Positions 42,698 to 53,375 of a stretch of 64,000 nt of DNA are shown piece after piece. Numbering within the stretch: position 1 is the stretch's first letter; each line of letters begins with the position of its first letter. The position numbers were made by a program, and so were the translations under genes. This DNA is from Cercospora beticola (taxonomy: Eukaryota; Ascomycota; Dothideomycetes; Mycosphaerellales; Mycosphaerellaceae): positions 2,976,001 through 3,040,000 of the forward strand of contig NC_088939.1 of NCBI RefSeq assembly GCF_033473495.1, written 5' to 3'. The notes below the pieces were generated by a model, which made no database searches, was not told the origin of the DNA, and saw nothing but the letters and a program-made list of their open reading frames with translations.

Positions 42698-45685
42698 ATG
42701 CGTCGCCATTCCATGAGGACTGGTCCTGCCTTGCGCGCGGCCGCAACGCCTCCCCCAGACGCATTGAGCTTGATCCAGAGCTACGATTCCGACCTCAACC
42801 CCTCCAGACCCGTCAAATCTTCTGCCCTCGGCGTGTCCATCGATACCGGCCTTCCTCTCGAGCTGCTTGACCGCCTCAAGGCTTTTCCGCTGTTCCAGAG
42901 TGCACCCGAATCATTCCTACTATCCATTGGGCGGAGTCTGCGTCCGAACATCTACCAGCCTGCACAAGAAATCATTCGAGAGGGCGAAGATGCCAAGGCA
43001 ATGTACTGGCTGGTGCGTGGTTCCGTCCGCGTTACCAGCAGAGATGGAGAGAGCACCTATGCCGAACTGAAGCCGGGATCTTTCTTTGGCGAAATTGGTA
43101 TTCTCATGGACATGCCACGCACCGCAAGCATCGTTGCCAATATACGCAGTTTGGTCGTGCGATTGAACAAGGAAGACTTGCAGAAAGAGCTCCCATCCTA
43201 CCCGGAAGTAGAAAGGGCTATCAGAGATGAAGCTCTGGAGAGGCTGGCTATATTGGAGCGTAAAAAGAAAGAGCGAGTGCAACCCACACATGCAGGCGAG
43301 GAAGGGAGTATGAGGCCTCCAGCCGCGCCACGGAAACGTTCTCGCGACTGGATGGCAGGAGACGTAGAGATGGGTGAAGCCGGGTCCCTTGAGAATGGAG
43401 AAGTCACAAGCAACAAGAAACGGAAGTCGCCCTCGCCGAGCATTGCAGAAGTGGCTGCATCCAGTGCCCTCGGCACCTCTTCTCTCACCGTTCGCCAGCT
43501 GCTAAAAGAGCTACCCTTGTTCTACGGACTTCCTTCGGACATACTGCACTTTTTAGGCGTCAATGCCCAGCCAGTCTCGTATCCACCCTTTACCGAGATC
43601 GTCAGACAAGAGACTACCGGAAGGGAGGTCTATTTCATCGTCCGAGGGGACGTCGAAGTCATCACGTCGCCTCAGGGGCCTGGCAAGTCTGTACAGCAAG
43701 GCGATGCCACTGATGTGCAGCCCAATGGCCATACCATTGATGGAGGAGTGCAGGTCCGGGCTCGATTAGGAGCTGGCCAGTATTTTGGTGAGGTGACAAG
43801 TTTGAGCCTCGCTCCAAGGAGGACAGCAACAGTGCGAAGTGTGAACTATGTGGAATGCTTGCTGATTACCGGCGAAGTATTGGATGAGTTGTGGCAACGA
43901 TGCAGCTCAGAGGTTCGCCAACAAGTCGAAGCTGAAGCTCGAAGACGACTCAAGGCGTCAACGAAGAAGGACGACGACGTGGTCATGTCGGATGCAGGTG
44001 GCTCAGCCGGCGGAGGTGTCAGTACAGCAGGGCTGGTGAAGGATTCCGCTACTGATGGCGACGATGATGACTGGCGAAAGGAGTTGCCTTCCGTCAAATT
44101 TGATGCACCATTGCCCATTGTGGGCTCCGAGCACACCTCACCTGCGCTGACTCCGAACATGGAACCCGTCGATCCGGATCCCTTCTTCAACGAAAATCTG
44201 GATAACATGAGAGCAAAGTCTCGCAGATCATCGCTCGCGCCGCCAATTCCGCCCGCGGATGGTCAAAGTGCCGGTTTGAATGAGCATCGAACTCCTAGCC
44301 CGCCGGCAGTCCGAGTCACGAATCCTTCCCCGCTGAAACCCATGGCGGCACATAGGATGTCTCCGTCGGGATCAACTACACCAGGTTCCCCGAATTCACC
44401 TTTGCGGCTTAGCCCGACAGCGACAAGAAGGCCAAGCTTGGTTCGGAAACCGTCCCATTCAGGAAAGGGCAAACTTCCAGACAAGGTCTTAACACATATC
44501 TTCGAGCACCTTGATCTTCTGAGCGTGATGAGGTGTAGGCAGGTCAGCATGCACTGGGCGCATCTCATTCAGACGTCCCCAGAGGTGCTCAATGAGCTCA
44601 ATCTATCAATGTACAACAAACATGTGACAGATGAGGTGTTGCGTAACATCCTTGTGCCACTTGTCGGGGGACGAGCGCGCGAGGTGGATCTGTCCAACTG
44701 CTTTCACGTCACAGATGAAGGCTTCAAGGCGCTCGTAGACTCTTGCGCTCCTGTGGTCCAGGTCTGGAAGATGAAGTCGGTGTGGGATGTGACTGCGGGC
44801 GCCGTCCTAGCACTTGTCGACAGAGCCAAGAGTCTCGAGGAGATTGACTTGAGCAATTGCCGAAAAGTGGGTGATACACTGCTTGCCAGAGTTGTGGGGT
44901 GGGTGGTACCTGAGCAGAAGCCTGGGCTTCAACAACCTCCCCCTCCTCCACAGCCACAAAATGGCAAGAGAGGCATCGTGCGGAGACATGCACAAGCGCT
45001 ACAGCTACCAGACTTTTCCCAATCGCAGCCCGCTGCAGGTACGGTCATAGGCGCACCCAAGCTCAAAAGACTGACATTGTCCTACTGCAAGCACGTGCAA
45101 GACCGCAGCATGGCACACATTGCGGTGCACGCGGCGGATCGTCTTGAAAGTCTCGACTTGACGCGATGCACCAGCATATCGGACAATGGCTTCCATTCTT
45201 GGAGCGTATACGACTTCCGCAATCTTCGCAAACTCATCTTGGCGGACTGCACTTACCTTAGCGATCAAGCCATTGTAGGCGTTGTTGGTGGCTGTAGGGC
45301 GCTTCGCGAATTGGACCTTTCCTTTTGCTGTGCCCTCTCCGACACAGCGACGGAAGTACTCGCTCTGGGCCTTCCCGCTCTTCGAAGACTCGACATGGCG
45401 TTTTGCGGTTCAGCAGTCAGTGACAATAGTCTGCGTTGCATTGGACTACATCTTCTGGAACTACGCTATCTAAGTGTCAGAGGCTGCGTCCGTGTCACAG
45501 GCCAAGGAGTCGAGGCTGTAGTGGAAGGCTGCAGATACTTGGAAAACTTCGATGTCAGTCAGTGCAAGAACTTACGGCCTTGGCTCGAGCGAGGAGGTAT
45601 TGGAAGAGTGAACGGTCCGCCGCTGAATCGCAACGTAAGATTCGAAATCGTGGCCGATGGATCGTGGAGAGGTGGATACCGATGA
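42698..45685 (+). CDS. Protein with two cyclic-nucleotide-binding domains, F-box and leucine-rich repeats
   Basis: Intronless, 995 aa; the ATG at 42698 is first, and 42713 is an alternative. Cyclic-nucleotide domain 1 spans about 58-170, with the phosphate-binding cassette FFGEIGILMDMPRTAS (Glu132, Arg141). Domain 2 spans about 265-400, with YFGEVTSLSLAPRRTAT (Glu365, Arg374). Both keep the Glu and Arg that hold the cyclic phosphate. A Ser/Pro-rich linker follows, then an F-box at about 590-635 (LPDKVLTHIFEHLDLLSVMR) and AMN1-type leucine-rich repeats to the end (VDLSNCFHVTDEGF, LTLSYCKHVQDRSM, LDLSFCCALSDTAT). F-box/LRR proteins select substrates for SCF ubiquitin ligases. The domain order suggests a cAMP- or cGMP-responsive substrate adaptor, an inference that rests on architecture alone. 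Confidence 0.92.
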   Translation: MRRHSMRTGPALRAAATPPPDALSLIQSYDSDLNPSRPVKSSALGVSIDTGLPLELLDRLKAFPLFQSAPESFLLSIGRSLRPNIYQPAQEIIREGEDAKAMYWLVRGSVRVTSRDGESTYAELKPGSFFGEIGILMDMPRTASIVANIRSLVVRLNKEDLQKELPSYPEVERAIRDEALERLAILERKKKERVQPTHAGEEGSMRPPAAPRKRSRDWMAGDVEMGEAGSLENGEVTSNKKRKSPSPSIAEVAASSALGTSSLTVRQLLKELPLFYGLPSDILHFLGVNAQPVSYPPFTEIVRQETTGREVYFIVRGDVEVITSPQGPGKSVQQGDATDVQPNGHTIDGGVQVRARLGAGQYFGEVTSLSLAPRRTATVRSVNYVECLLITGEVLDELWQRCSSEVRQQVEAEARRRLKASTKKDDDVVMSDAGGSAGGGVSTAGLVKDSATDGDDDDWRKELPSVKFDAPLPIVGSEHTSPALTPNMEPVDPDPFFNENLDNMRAKSRRSSLAPPIPPADGQSAGLNEHRTPSPPAVRVTNPSPLKPMAAHRMSPSGSTTPGSPNSPLRLSPTATRRPSLVRKPSHSGKGKLPDKVLTHIFEHLDLLSVMRCRQVSMHWAHLIQTSPEVLNELNLSMYNKHVTDEVLRNILVPLVGGRAREVDLSNCFHVTDEGFKALVDSCAPVVQVWKMKSVWDVTAGAVLALVDRAKSLEEIDLSNCRKVGDTLLARVVGWVVPEQKPGLQQPPPPPQPQNGKRGIVRRHAQALQLPDFSQSQPAAGTVIGAPKLKRLTLSYCKHVQDRSMAHIAVHAADRLESLDLTRCTSISDNGFHSWSVYDFRNLRKLILADCTYLSDQAIVGVVGGCRALRELDLSFCCALSDTATEVLALGLPALRRLDMAFCGSAVSDNSLRCIGLHLLELRYLSVRGCVRVTGQGVEAVVEGCRYLENFDVSQCKNLRPWLERGGIGRVNGPPLNRNVRFEIVADGSWRGGYR

Positions 45686-46419
45686 GCTGGTGCGAGGGAA
45701 TTGAGACGGCCGATGACATACTTCGACGGAATGCAAGGCTTGTTACGGTATAGGACGACACAGCGACGAACTCGAGGGCTAAACGACAACAACTACTACT
45801 TTTGGCAATCAAAAAAAGGAAGAGCGAGGCGTTGTGGCGCAGGCACCCCAAAAGATGTCCTTTGGCGATGAAAGGGAAGACGTCTGATGTTGAGAACGGC
45901 TGCGAGCTGCGATCTCTTTGATATGTAGGAGGATGACATGTAGAAAGTGAGCTTATGCCGGCGATCTAAGGTGGACAGGTATGATCCTGCTCAGATCATG
46001 CGCCATATGGGAATGATGAAGAATTTGATACCCAAAATTCAAACTTGACTTTTCTTCATCTTCGTCGACTGCTGTTTGAACCGTTTCGTCCTTTTTTTTG
46101 AAATAATGCCAAATCGGGTGGGTTGAGTTATGACATTGCTCTGCTTACCATTACACAATATGCTCACATGCGAGCGCGACGATGCCAGAAGGAAGTACTT
46201 TGGAATCGCATCTAATTTTGCAATGTTCTTGTGTCGTTCTCAACAAATATGTGCTGTGCGAACCATCGCTATGTCTAATCAATGCAAATGCAATTGCTAC
46301 TCGCTAGATGCAAAAACTCCAATCATGCAATGCATATTCCACTCTGTGGCCTTGCAGCTGCGAGACTTCTCGTCTGTCTTGCGCTCTTGTTTCCTCGTTG
46401 GTTGCTCAGACTCGACAAA
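45686..46419. other. Intergenic, convergent 3' flanks
   Basis: 734 bp between two converging genes, including an AT-rich part with an uninterrupted T run near 46091 (ccttttttttgaaataat), a plausible 3'UTR/terminator area. No gene was recognised. Confidence 0.4.
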
Positions 46420-47727
46420 CTACTCGTAGTAATAGCAGAACGGGCTTCCGTTCATCGTGTCGACCAGTTCTCGGATCTTGTACCCTTGTCCATCGGCACC
46501 CTTGCCGACCCCGAACCCATCGTTCACACCCAGGTCGACGCGGTCATCTAACGAAGCGTCCCTGCTCGGTGGCATGTTGTTCGTTGTGGTCGTGTTGCCA
46601 ATGACATATAATCTGTCCTTCTCATTGCCTTCGATTCCATTGAATTTCCAGCTGTCTTCGGGGTAGTTTTGCCAGATCCACCATACGCGGTCAACTTGGG
46701 CGTGTTGGATCCAAAAGTATGGGTCGCCGGGGGAGGCGAAGAGGTCTCCGCCTGGGTCGCCGCCCACAACGAAGTGACCGGCTGTGTGTGCGCCAAGGAA
46801 ACCTTCAGAGAAGTTGCCTTGGAAGATACTCTGGAAGGGGCCGATTTGATCGTTGTTTGCGATGAGCGCTGTGGTATTTGGGTCGCGCAGCCATGTTTCG
46901 GCTGCGTAACTGCCCAAATCTCGACGCAGGCAGCGTGGGTTATAGCCCAGGCCATTTGGAAGAGGGTTCGCTGGGATATAAGAGAGCGCTGGGGCCAGAG
47001 AACCTAGATTGACGGTGAGGTTGGCGAACGGACCAGATGTCACGCAACCGCCTCCCTCGCCTCCAGGGAGTTGAATCTGGGGAAGAGCAGCGTTCGGTAT
47101 CCAAGTGCCATTGTTGCGGGAATCGGGGTCACCATTCCCAGACATGGACGTGTCTGAGCCGTCGAAGATGGGGGCATTGTAAAGGTCTTCGGCATAGCGA
47201 CCCCAGTTGATGTATGGGAATGTCCCTTCATAACCGCATTCTTCGCGGAGGGCTTGTTCATATGTCCAGGTGAAATAGCGATGCCATGATAGAAAGTTGC
47301 CAGTCCCATGTATGGACAGAGTTTGGTTGATGTGCGTGCCCAAAAAGTCGTCGTATCGGCTCCGTGCGCCGGGAACCAGATCACCACTGATACTGGGCTT
47401 GCTCATGAGGCAGAGCACTGCGTCGATGTAAGCTCGCTTTTCTTCAGCAGTGAGCGTGTCCCATTCCCGGCGGACCCTTGCATTTTCGAAGGTGCATTGA
47501 GAGTCGCCGTAGGCTTGTGGTTCTGTTGATCTGGCGCGCGGCAGTCGACGATTAGTGATGGACAATGATAGACTCGCAGATGTGCCAGGAAGTTGACGTA
47601 AAGTGCGCAGTCGTAGGTTGTCGAGTGCTTTGCAGGCGAGCTGGTCTGTCCCGGAAGTATCAGCAGGCACGAATGCGGCAATGCCGATGGTGGGCAGCAG
47701 GGCTACCACGGATCCGGCGAGACGCAT
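46420..47727 (-). CDS. Secreted tyrosinase / catechol-oxidase-like type-3 copper enzyme
   Basis: Single-exon model of 435 aa. I start at 47727 because MRLAGSVVALLPTIGIAAFV is a signal peptide; the frame is open upstream to an ATG at 47823. CuA ligands are His132 (GTHINQT), His140 and His149 (SIHGTGNFLSWHRYF). CuB ligands are His314 and His318 (GAHTAGHF) and His342 (WIQHAQVDR). Several N-glycosylation sites (NQT, NNGT, NLT, NFS) suit secretion. It lacks the long C-terminal lid domain of melanin tyrosinases and the Cys-x-His thioether motif at CuA, as in the short secreted fungal enzymes resembling Aspergillus oryzae catechol oxidase. It oxidises mono- or diphenols to quinones outside the cell. 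An unrecognised small intron near codons 30-70 cannot be excluded, because that segment is poorly conserved. Confidence 0.87.
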   Translation of the reverse strand: MRLAGSVVALLPTIGIAAFVPADTSGTDQLACKALDNLRLRTLRQLPGTSASLSLSITNRRLPRARSTEPQAYGDSQCTFENARVRREWDTLTAEEKRAYIDAVLCLMSKPSISGDLVPGARSRYDDFLGTHINQTLSIHGTGNFLSWHRYFTWTYEQALREECGYEGTFPYINWGRYAEDLYNAPIFDGSDTSMSGNGDPDSRNNGTWIPNAALPQIQLPGGEGGGCVTSGPFANLTVNLGSLAPALSYIPANPLPNGLGYNPRCLRRDLGSYAAETWLRDPNTTALIANNDQIGPFQSIFQGNFSEGFLGAHTAGHFVVGGDPGGDLFASPGDPYFWIQHAQVDRVWWIWQNYPEDSWKFNGIEGNEKDRLYVIGNTTTTNNMPPSRDASLDDRVDLGVNDGFGVGKGADGQGYKIRELVDTMNGSPFCYYYE

Positions 47728-49386
47728 GGCCCAAGGCAGGAGCAGTAGCACGTGAGGTAGGGATGGTGGGGAGTTGGGTGGTTGAGGAGGCCACCGCACG
47801 TGGGAATGAGCAGTTTTGAGCAAGAAGGCTACAGTACAAACATCAGCGACACGACACGCGGCGACGGGTGCCAGGTCATCAGCCTGAATCGCAGATGCTG
47901 AACTGCCGCGGCCGCCTCCTTACTCGAACGGAAGGTCTCCGGTCTGAATGGGGGCGAGGCGGCACGAACGGCGACAGCGACTTGGACTTGTCGACTTGCT
48001 TGCCATGATTCACTTGCAGAGATGGGAGATGAGGCCGGGCGGAGATCGCATTCGTATGCACCGTAGCACTCTGCCCGCCCTGCTAGCGCCTACTGTGCCT
48101 CGCGCCTGCAGAACAGCAGCAGTAGCGACTGCCCAACACGGCAACAGTGGCAGTCGGCAGGCACAACGCACGGCATGTGATGACTCCTGCACGCCACGAG
48201 GTGTCCGACGGATGTTACACTGGAAATCGCCAGCGCCACCGCTCCTGCAGCGCCGCCTTCTCGACTCTGGATGACTTCTGGGATGATGAACGGGCGTGAC
48301 AATACCGGTCCCCAGCAATCTCACTGATCCGGTGGAGGGTGCTGCCCGGTCATGGTGGTCCTTAGGCCACTCGCGCTATTGGACCTTTACGGCACTAACT
48401 ACTGCACCATCCGGCAGCGTCATCCGCCCTGACTGTGCACAGTGCCTCCTGCATGTCTCAGCGCACATCAAAAAAGTGGGAGCTGTGCTGTTCGTGCGGC
48501 GGGGACGAGCAAAGACGAAAGCCTGATGATCACAGCTGCAGTGACGAGATCTGCTGCTCCAGAGCTTCCCAAGCTGCAATGCTGCCAGCACAAAACACTC
48601 GGCCCTCCGGTCGCTGATCGTCCCGTCAGTGCCCGCGATCCGCTGTTTGCTACGCACTGCTCTCTCTTCGCGCTTCGTCCGCTCATCAGCTTACGGTGCC
48701 CGCGCAGATCGCGCACGCGCGCTACTGTGAACGCTGGGCCCCAGGTTCACCATATCGTCAACAAGCGAAGAAGCGCAGACTCCCAGCAACGGTCGAGCCG
48801 GCTCTCGAAACAGCCTTTCCTTGGCTTCGTCTTCGCTGCAATTCTTCTACCGTGTCCTGCCGTGCGAGAGTATCATGAAACGAAGCGCAGAATCCCCTTC
48901 GACGATCTTGCGTGCACGACCATAAACTGCCCAACTTATGCCTAAAGTCATGACTTGCGAATCGCACATGTAAATACCTGGTCGACCCCAACGCTTTCCG
49001 CCTCTCCGCATCCATACCAGTCAACGCACACTGTTCTCGTGGACGAGACCCTTGGTCATCTGGAGATTCGAGGTTCCGGAGCACATTGAACTACTACGTA
49101 TTGCCTGTCAGATCAAGGTCTTGGGTGGTGGAAGCCCGCGGATTACCCATGCCACATACTGTACAAGGTCTCCCGGAAACCGCTCCTCTTTGACTTCACG
49201 CACACAAACTCAGTCTGCCATCGAGCTCTCGGTCTGATCGGCCGCTTCGTGACATCCGAGGGCACAACTTCTATTATTATTCTCGAAACGATCGCCATCC
49301 CCAGACCGCCTGTCACCTCTGCGTCCGCGAAACCGCAAATGTGGTGCACGAAGGAGTCCTAGGACGCAACTATACCAGCAACAATC
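47728..49386. other. Intergenic, divergent promoter region
   Basis: 1.66 kb between the starts of the tyrosinase (-) and the second rhodopsin-domain gene (+). Many short open frames on both strands, none with a recognisable domain. No tRNA, repeat or transposon feature was seen. Confidence 0.4.
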
Positions 49387-50810
49387 ATGACTCTCAGACT
49401 TCTTCAACGTCAGGCGACGGGTCCGCCGCCGGATCCAGCTCGATGCGCAGAGAGCAATGCTCACGAGATCCTGGGTATCACGGGAGCCATGATGACTCTG
49501 GCACTCATCACCTGTGGAACACGATTCGCCGTCAGAATCCTCATGGTCAAATCTTTTGGAGCCGACGATTATGTCATGCTATCTGCTTTACTGCTTGCCA
49601 TTGCGACTTTCGCATGCTTCATTGGCGAAGTACATGACGCGCAGGCAGTCGGTCGACATATCGAATGGTACAATATGGCCATCCTGAACATTGTGCTCCA
49701 TGACTGACAGTACTTGCAGCATATCACCAGAACAGAGCTCGTTGTTCGCAAAATGGATGTACGTCCACTCACTCATCGTGATGTGGGGTGTGGTCTTGGT
49801 CAAAATATCCATCGCATTGTTCTTGATGCGCCTTGTGCCACCTGGAAAGAACTGGAAGGCAATTCTGTGGGCTACAATCGGTATGTCTCTCAATCTCGAC
49901 ATCCGCTTTCATCACGAAACTGACATGTTTCCTAGTCTTTCTCATAGCATTCATGCTAGCTTGCACCGGCACTCTCGTCTTCCAATGCTGGCCGATCAAA
50001 GCAGCCTGGGACTTCGCAGCTCGGCAAACGGCGAGCTGCTTTTCCAACGATACCTTCTCTGCCATTGGTCTGATGAACAGCTGCATTAATGTCGTGACCG
50101 ACTTCCTCCTGGCCGCCTTACCAATTCCTGTCATCATCAAGCTGCAAGTGAACAGACGCACCAAAATCTCCCTGATCGCCATTCTCAGTCTTGGATACTT
50201 TGCCTGTGCAGCCGGAATTGTCAAAGCTGTCAAGCAATCCCGTTGGTTCGATGAGGCCGATCCATTCTGGCACAACTCTTTCAATGTCTGGAACATGATC
50301 GAGCTTTGCATCGGAATCACAGCAGCTTCGCTTCCGGCCCTGCGGCCTCTCTTCGCCAAGATTTTGGCATCTACCAAAGATGCTTTCAGCTACTCCTTCG
50401 GCTCCAAGGACCGCACGACTCCCAGCGCCAACCTCCGATCCAAGAACAACCTTTCGGAAAATCACGACGTCGCACTATCCGACATGAAGTACCTCAGCGC
50501 ATCGTCTCACAACGATTCCATCAGCAAGTCACACAGGAACAAAGCCAGCGTGGACGAAGATCCGCTATTCCCAACCGGTGGAAAACGATATACTGTCGGC
50601 GTGACTGCTACACACGATCATAGTGATGATGGATCTTGGGAGGATGTCGAGATGGGAGGAATGAGGAATGGCAGCCAGGAACGACTGACACGGAATTCGC
50701 TGACGACGACCTCGCCGACGCAAAACCACCAACGTCAGATCTTCAAGACGACGGATATTACGAGCTCGTCACATCATGTCGACGATGCTTCGGTGAGACA
50801 TTTGCGATGA
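49387..50810 (+). CDS. Integral membrane protein, fungal rhodopsin domain (PTH11-like)
   Basis: Exons are 49387..49667, 49720..49880 and 49936..50810, with introns of 52 and 55 nt. The protein is 438 aa. A short extracellular start (MTLRLLQRQATGPPPDP) without a CFEM domain is followed by helices ILGITGAMMTLALITCGTRF, YVMLSALLLAIATFACFIG, MYVHSLIVMWGVVLVKISIA, FLIAFMLACTGTLVFQCWP, CINVVTDFLLAALPIPVII, ISLIAILSLGYFACAAGIV and a last one near MIELCIGITAASLPALRPLF. The QCWPIKAAWDF ... CFSND and seven-helix pattern are those of the fungal rhodopsin domain. About 120 residues of Ser/Asp-rich cytoplasmic tail follow (HDHSDDGSWEDVEMGG). Members include orphan receptors such as Pth11, but most are of unknown role. 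It has no close sequence likeness in its tail to the other such gene at 12117. Confidence 0.85.
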
Positions 50811-52082
50811 GCCAAATTCCAAGCCGCGCCATGTAGGCGCTTTTACCAATATTCAACGAGGACATCTCGAGCTTCGAAACTGTAGGACTTTGTCACTTGA
50901 TTGTCATTTCTGATCCACACAAGATGCAATAGGATTGGTCCTGGTCAACCAGACCATTACGATTTTACGAGATCACGATTCGCTTGGAAGAGCAGGATAT
51001 ATTATTAGGCACGCGCGGAAAGCTGCCAGAAGGGAAAGAAAGGGACACCAGTGGCCATGTTCGCAAGCAAGCGAATGGACAGATATTGGGCTTCATATGG
51101 GAAGCAATCTCACAGGGAAAAGGCACAGGATCTGGCCCGTCTGGAGTTCACACCGAGAGGAGAACGGTGTCTAGGCTGCGGCAGAACACGATATGCATAT
51201 GGATATGGATCCACTCCGGATGCTGGCCCAAATAGGACATACTCTCGAGAGACTGCGACTCTGGATACCACACGTGGAGACGAGAAGTCTCGATACGACA
51301 TTCAACAAGCAAGCGTCAACTCAACAAAGCTTCATCAATCCACATCGGAGAATTGTTCAACCTCTATTTATTTTTGTGGGGAGTGGCATGATCGATCACT
51401 ATATCCACACGGCCCGGAAAAGAGCCAGAAGTGGAAGGTCGGGTCGGTGTCGGTTGAGAGTGGAGGAATTAGGCAGAACTCCTCCTGTCTTTGCCGCAAT
51501 GAATCTGTCGCAGATAGTACAGATGCGAGATAATGTATACACCGCGAGATTTGCACGCGTATATGTCTCAGACGTGAATGTTGAGACAGCTCGTATCGCT
51601 CATGCACATTGTTCAACTCGTGATACAGTCAGCAATGTGAACAGCAAATGCACGATTGCAGTTCAAGTTGGCATTACAGCGTCGGGTAATAGCAATGCAA
51701 AGGCACGAAGCGATGTCCGATGATATCCCGTCGAGCTCGAAACGAGACAGCAAGGTCGGCCATTCAGGTCATTGTAGTCTTGAAAAGGTGCACGACAGTT
51801 GATCGAGTTTCGCTTCGAAATCTTCATTATCTTGAGAGCAGAGTCGCTAAGATTTGCTCTGTCCCTTCCACTTCATCCGGACAAATTTCTCGAACATGAT
51901 CGCCGCAATTTGCATGGACCTTCGCTCGCTAGCAGGTCTCACAAAAACAGATTCAAGAAATCCGAAACACCGCCCATGGGGTATATCTCAGCAGGTGCGC
52001 GTAACACAGACGGAAAAAGAAATGCGTCATCAAACATCGTGGGCGATGATCTCGAAAATCGACGGCTGAAAATCTTGGTAAA
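50811..52082. other. Intergenic, convergent 3' flanks
   Basis: 1.27 kb between the second rhodopsin-domain gene (+) and dmc1 (-). A plus-strand frame of 176 codons (51193-51723) has no family resemblance. Nothing else was recognised. Confidence 0.4.
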
Positions 52083-53375
52083 TCAGGAGTCACCAACATC
52101 CCGGATGCCGCCAGTGGTGATTGTGTAAGTCGCTTCGCCTTCTGGGCAATCTGTTTTTGTTCCAGATCATTGTCAGCAAAACGAGATTCGAGACTCGAAA
52201 CGAGAACACAAGAAGAGGGTCTTCAAGCTGGTAAATCTCTGGCTGGCCTTACCTGGAGAGTCCAGGATCTTCGCGACACGTTCCTCGCCACGACCCTTGC
52301 GAAGCAGGAGCCGAGTGGACGATGCGTGAGCAAGGACATGCCCGCCAACGGGCTTGCGGCCATCGGCACTGGCGAAGAGTGCGCTCGCTCCAGGATCGGA
52401 TTGGACTTGATTGGTCATGAAGACAGCGACGTTGAACTCTTCGGCGTACTCGGTGAGCTTGCGTAGGTGTTGACCCAGCTTCTGTTGTCGCTCACTGAGC
52501 TCACCGCGACCGGAGTAGTCGCTGCGGAAGAGGTTGAGGATGGAGTCGACGATGAGCAGGCGGTACTCTCCTGTGGCGAATTCCTCTGCTAAGGATAGAA
52601 GGTCTTCGTGCTGTTGCTCGCTGTTGGCACTGCGCTTGTATCTGATGTTCTCGTTGCACATTTCCGGGTCCACTGTAGTGAAGTCAGCTTGCCACAACGC
52701 GAAAGAGGGAACAGCAAGATACGAGTGTAAGGCAAACTCACTGTTGAAGCGCTCGGCGATCTGCGAAATTCTCTCAGGACGAAAAGTCCCCTCGGTATCA
52801 ATGACAGCAACTTTCCCATCGGCCCCTCTAAGGCTTCTGGGACGTTGTGCTATGACACACATGGTGTGCGAGAGTTGAGTCTTGCCGCAGCGAAACTCGC
52901 TGAACACTTCACTGACGCTGCCGGACTCAAAACCGCCACCGAGGATCTTGTCAAGGGCGTCGCTGCCGGTCTTGATCTTGAATACAGCACGGCGTTTTTG
53001 GCCGAGCTCAGCAGAAGTGATCCAGCCGGTCGTGGTATCCTGAGATCACGTCAACGAGAGAGCATATCGCCAGTGTCGAACGGACTCACATCAAGCTTGC
53101 GGCAAGCTTCTTTGATCTTTTCGACCTTGATCTCGGAGAACCCCTTGATCTGCTTGAGCTGCTTCGACATGGCTGCTTGGACGAGCTGTGCCCCATCAGC
53201 TCAGGCAATTCATGTTCGAATTCCAAAGACCTACACCAACTGTGGGGAAGCCATTGGCCTTCAATTTGTCGATGTCGGCTTTGTTGATGCCATGATTCTG
53301 GAGCTGCTCGACACCGCAGATCTCGTGCGTGGGGTTCTCCTCCTCAACCTCGTCTGCAGCTACGGAAGCAGGCAT
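52083..53375 (-). CDS. dmc1: Meiotic recombinase Dmc1
   Basis: Five exons: complement(53235..53375, 53090..53185, 52742..53039, 52253..52672, 52083..52150), introns 49, 50, 69 and 102 nt, giving 340 aa, the usual Dmc1 size. The N-terminal helix-hairpin-helix ([19 protein letters not shown] ... [19 protein letters not shown]) is followed by the RecA core. The P-loop reads [13 protein letters not shown], with Ser126 where the family has Gly. Then come [11 protein letters not shown], the Walker B strand [23 protein letters not shown] loop L1 ([20 protein letters not shown]), NQVQSDPGA and the end [20 protein letters not shown]. ERxxx[13 protein letters not shown] and the lack of Rad51's longer N-terminus favour Dmc1 over Rad51. 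It forms filaments on ssDNA and drives exchange between homologues in meiosis. Confidence 0.93.

Noticed and set aside
47540..47590. Candidate 43-nt intron in the tyrosinase N-terminal region
   Set aside because: The length is not a multiple of three, so removal would break the long open frame to the copper sites. No canonical GTRNGT donor is present.
51193..51723. 176-codon plus-strand frame between the rhodopsin-domain gene and dmc1
   Set aside because: No family similarity, and it sits in a convergent 3' region with no splice or promoter signals.
53205..53225. gttcgaattcc-like string resembling a tRNA T-arm
   Set aside because: It lies inside a dmc1 intron, with no acceptor stem or anticodon arm around it. 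No complete tRNA cloverleaf was found anywhere in the window.
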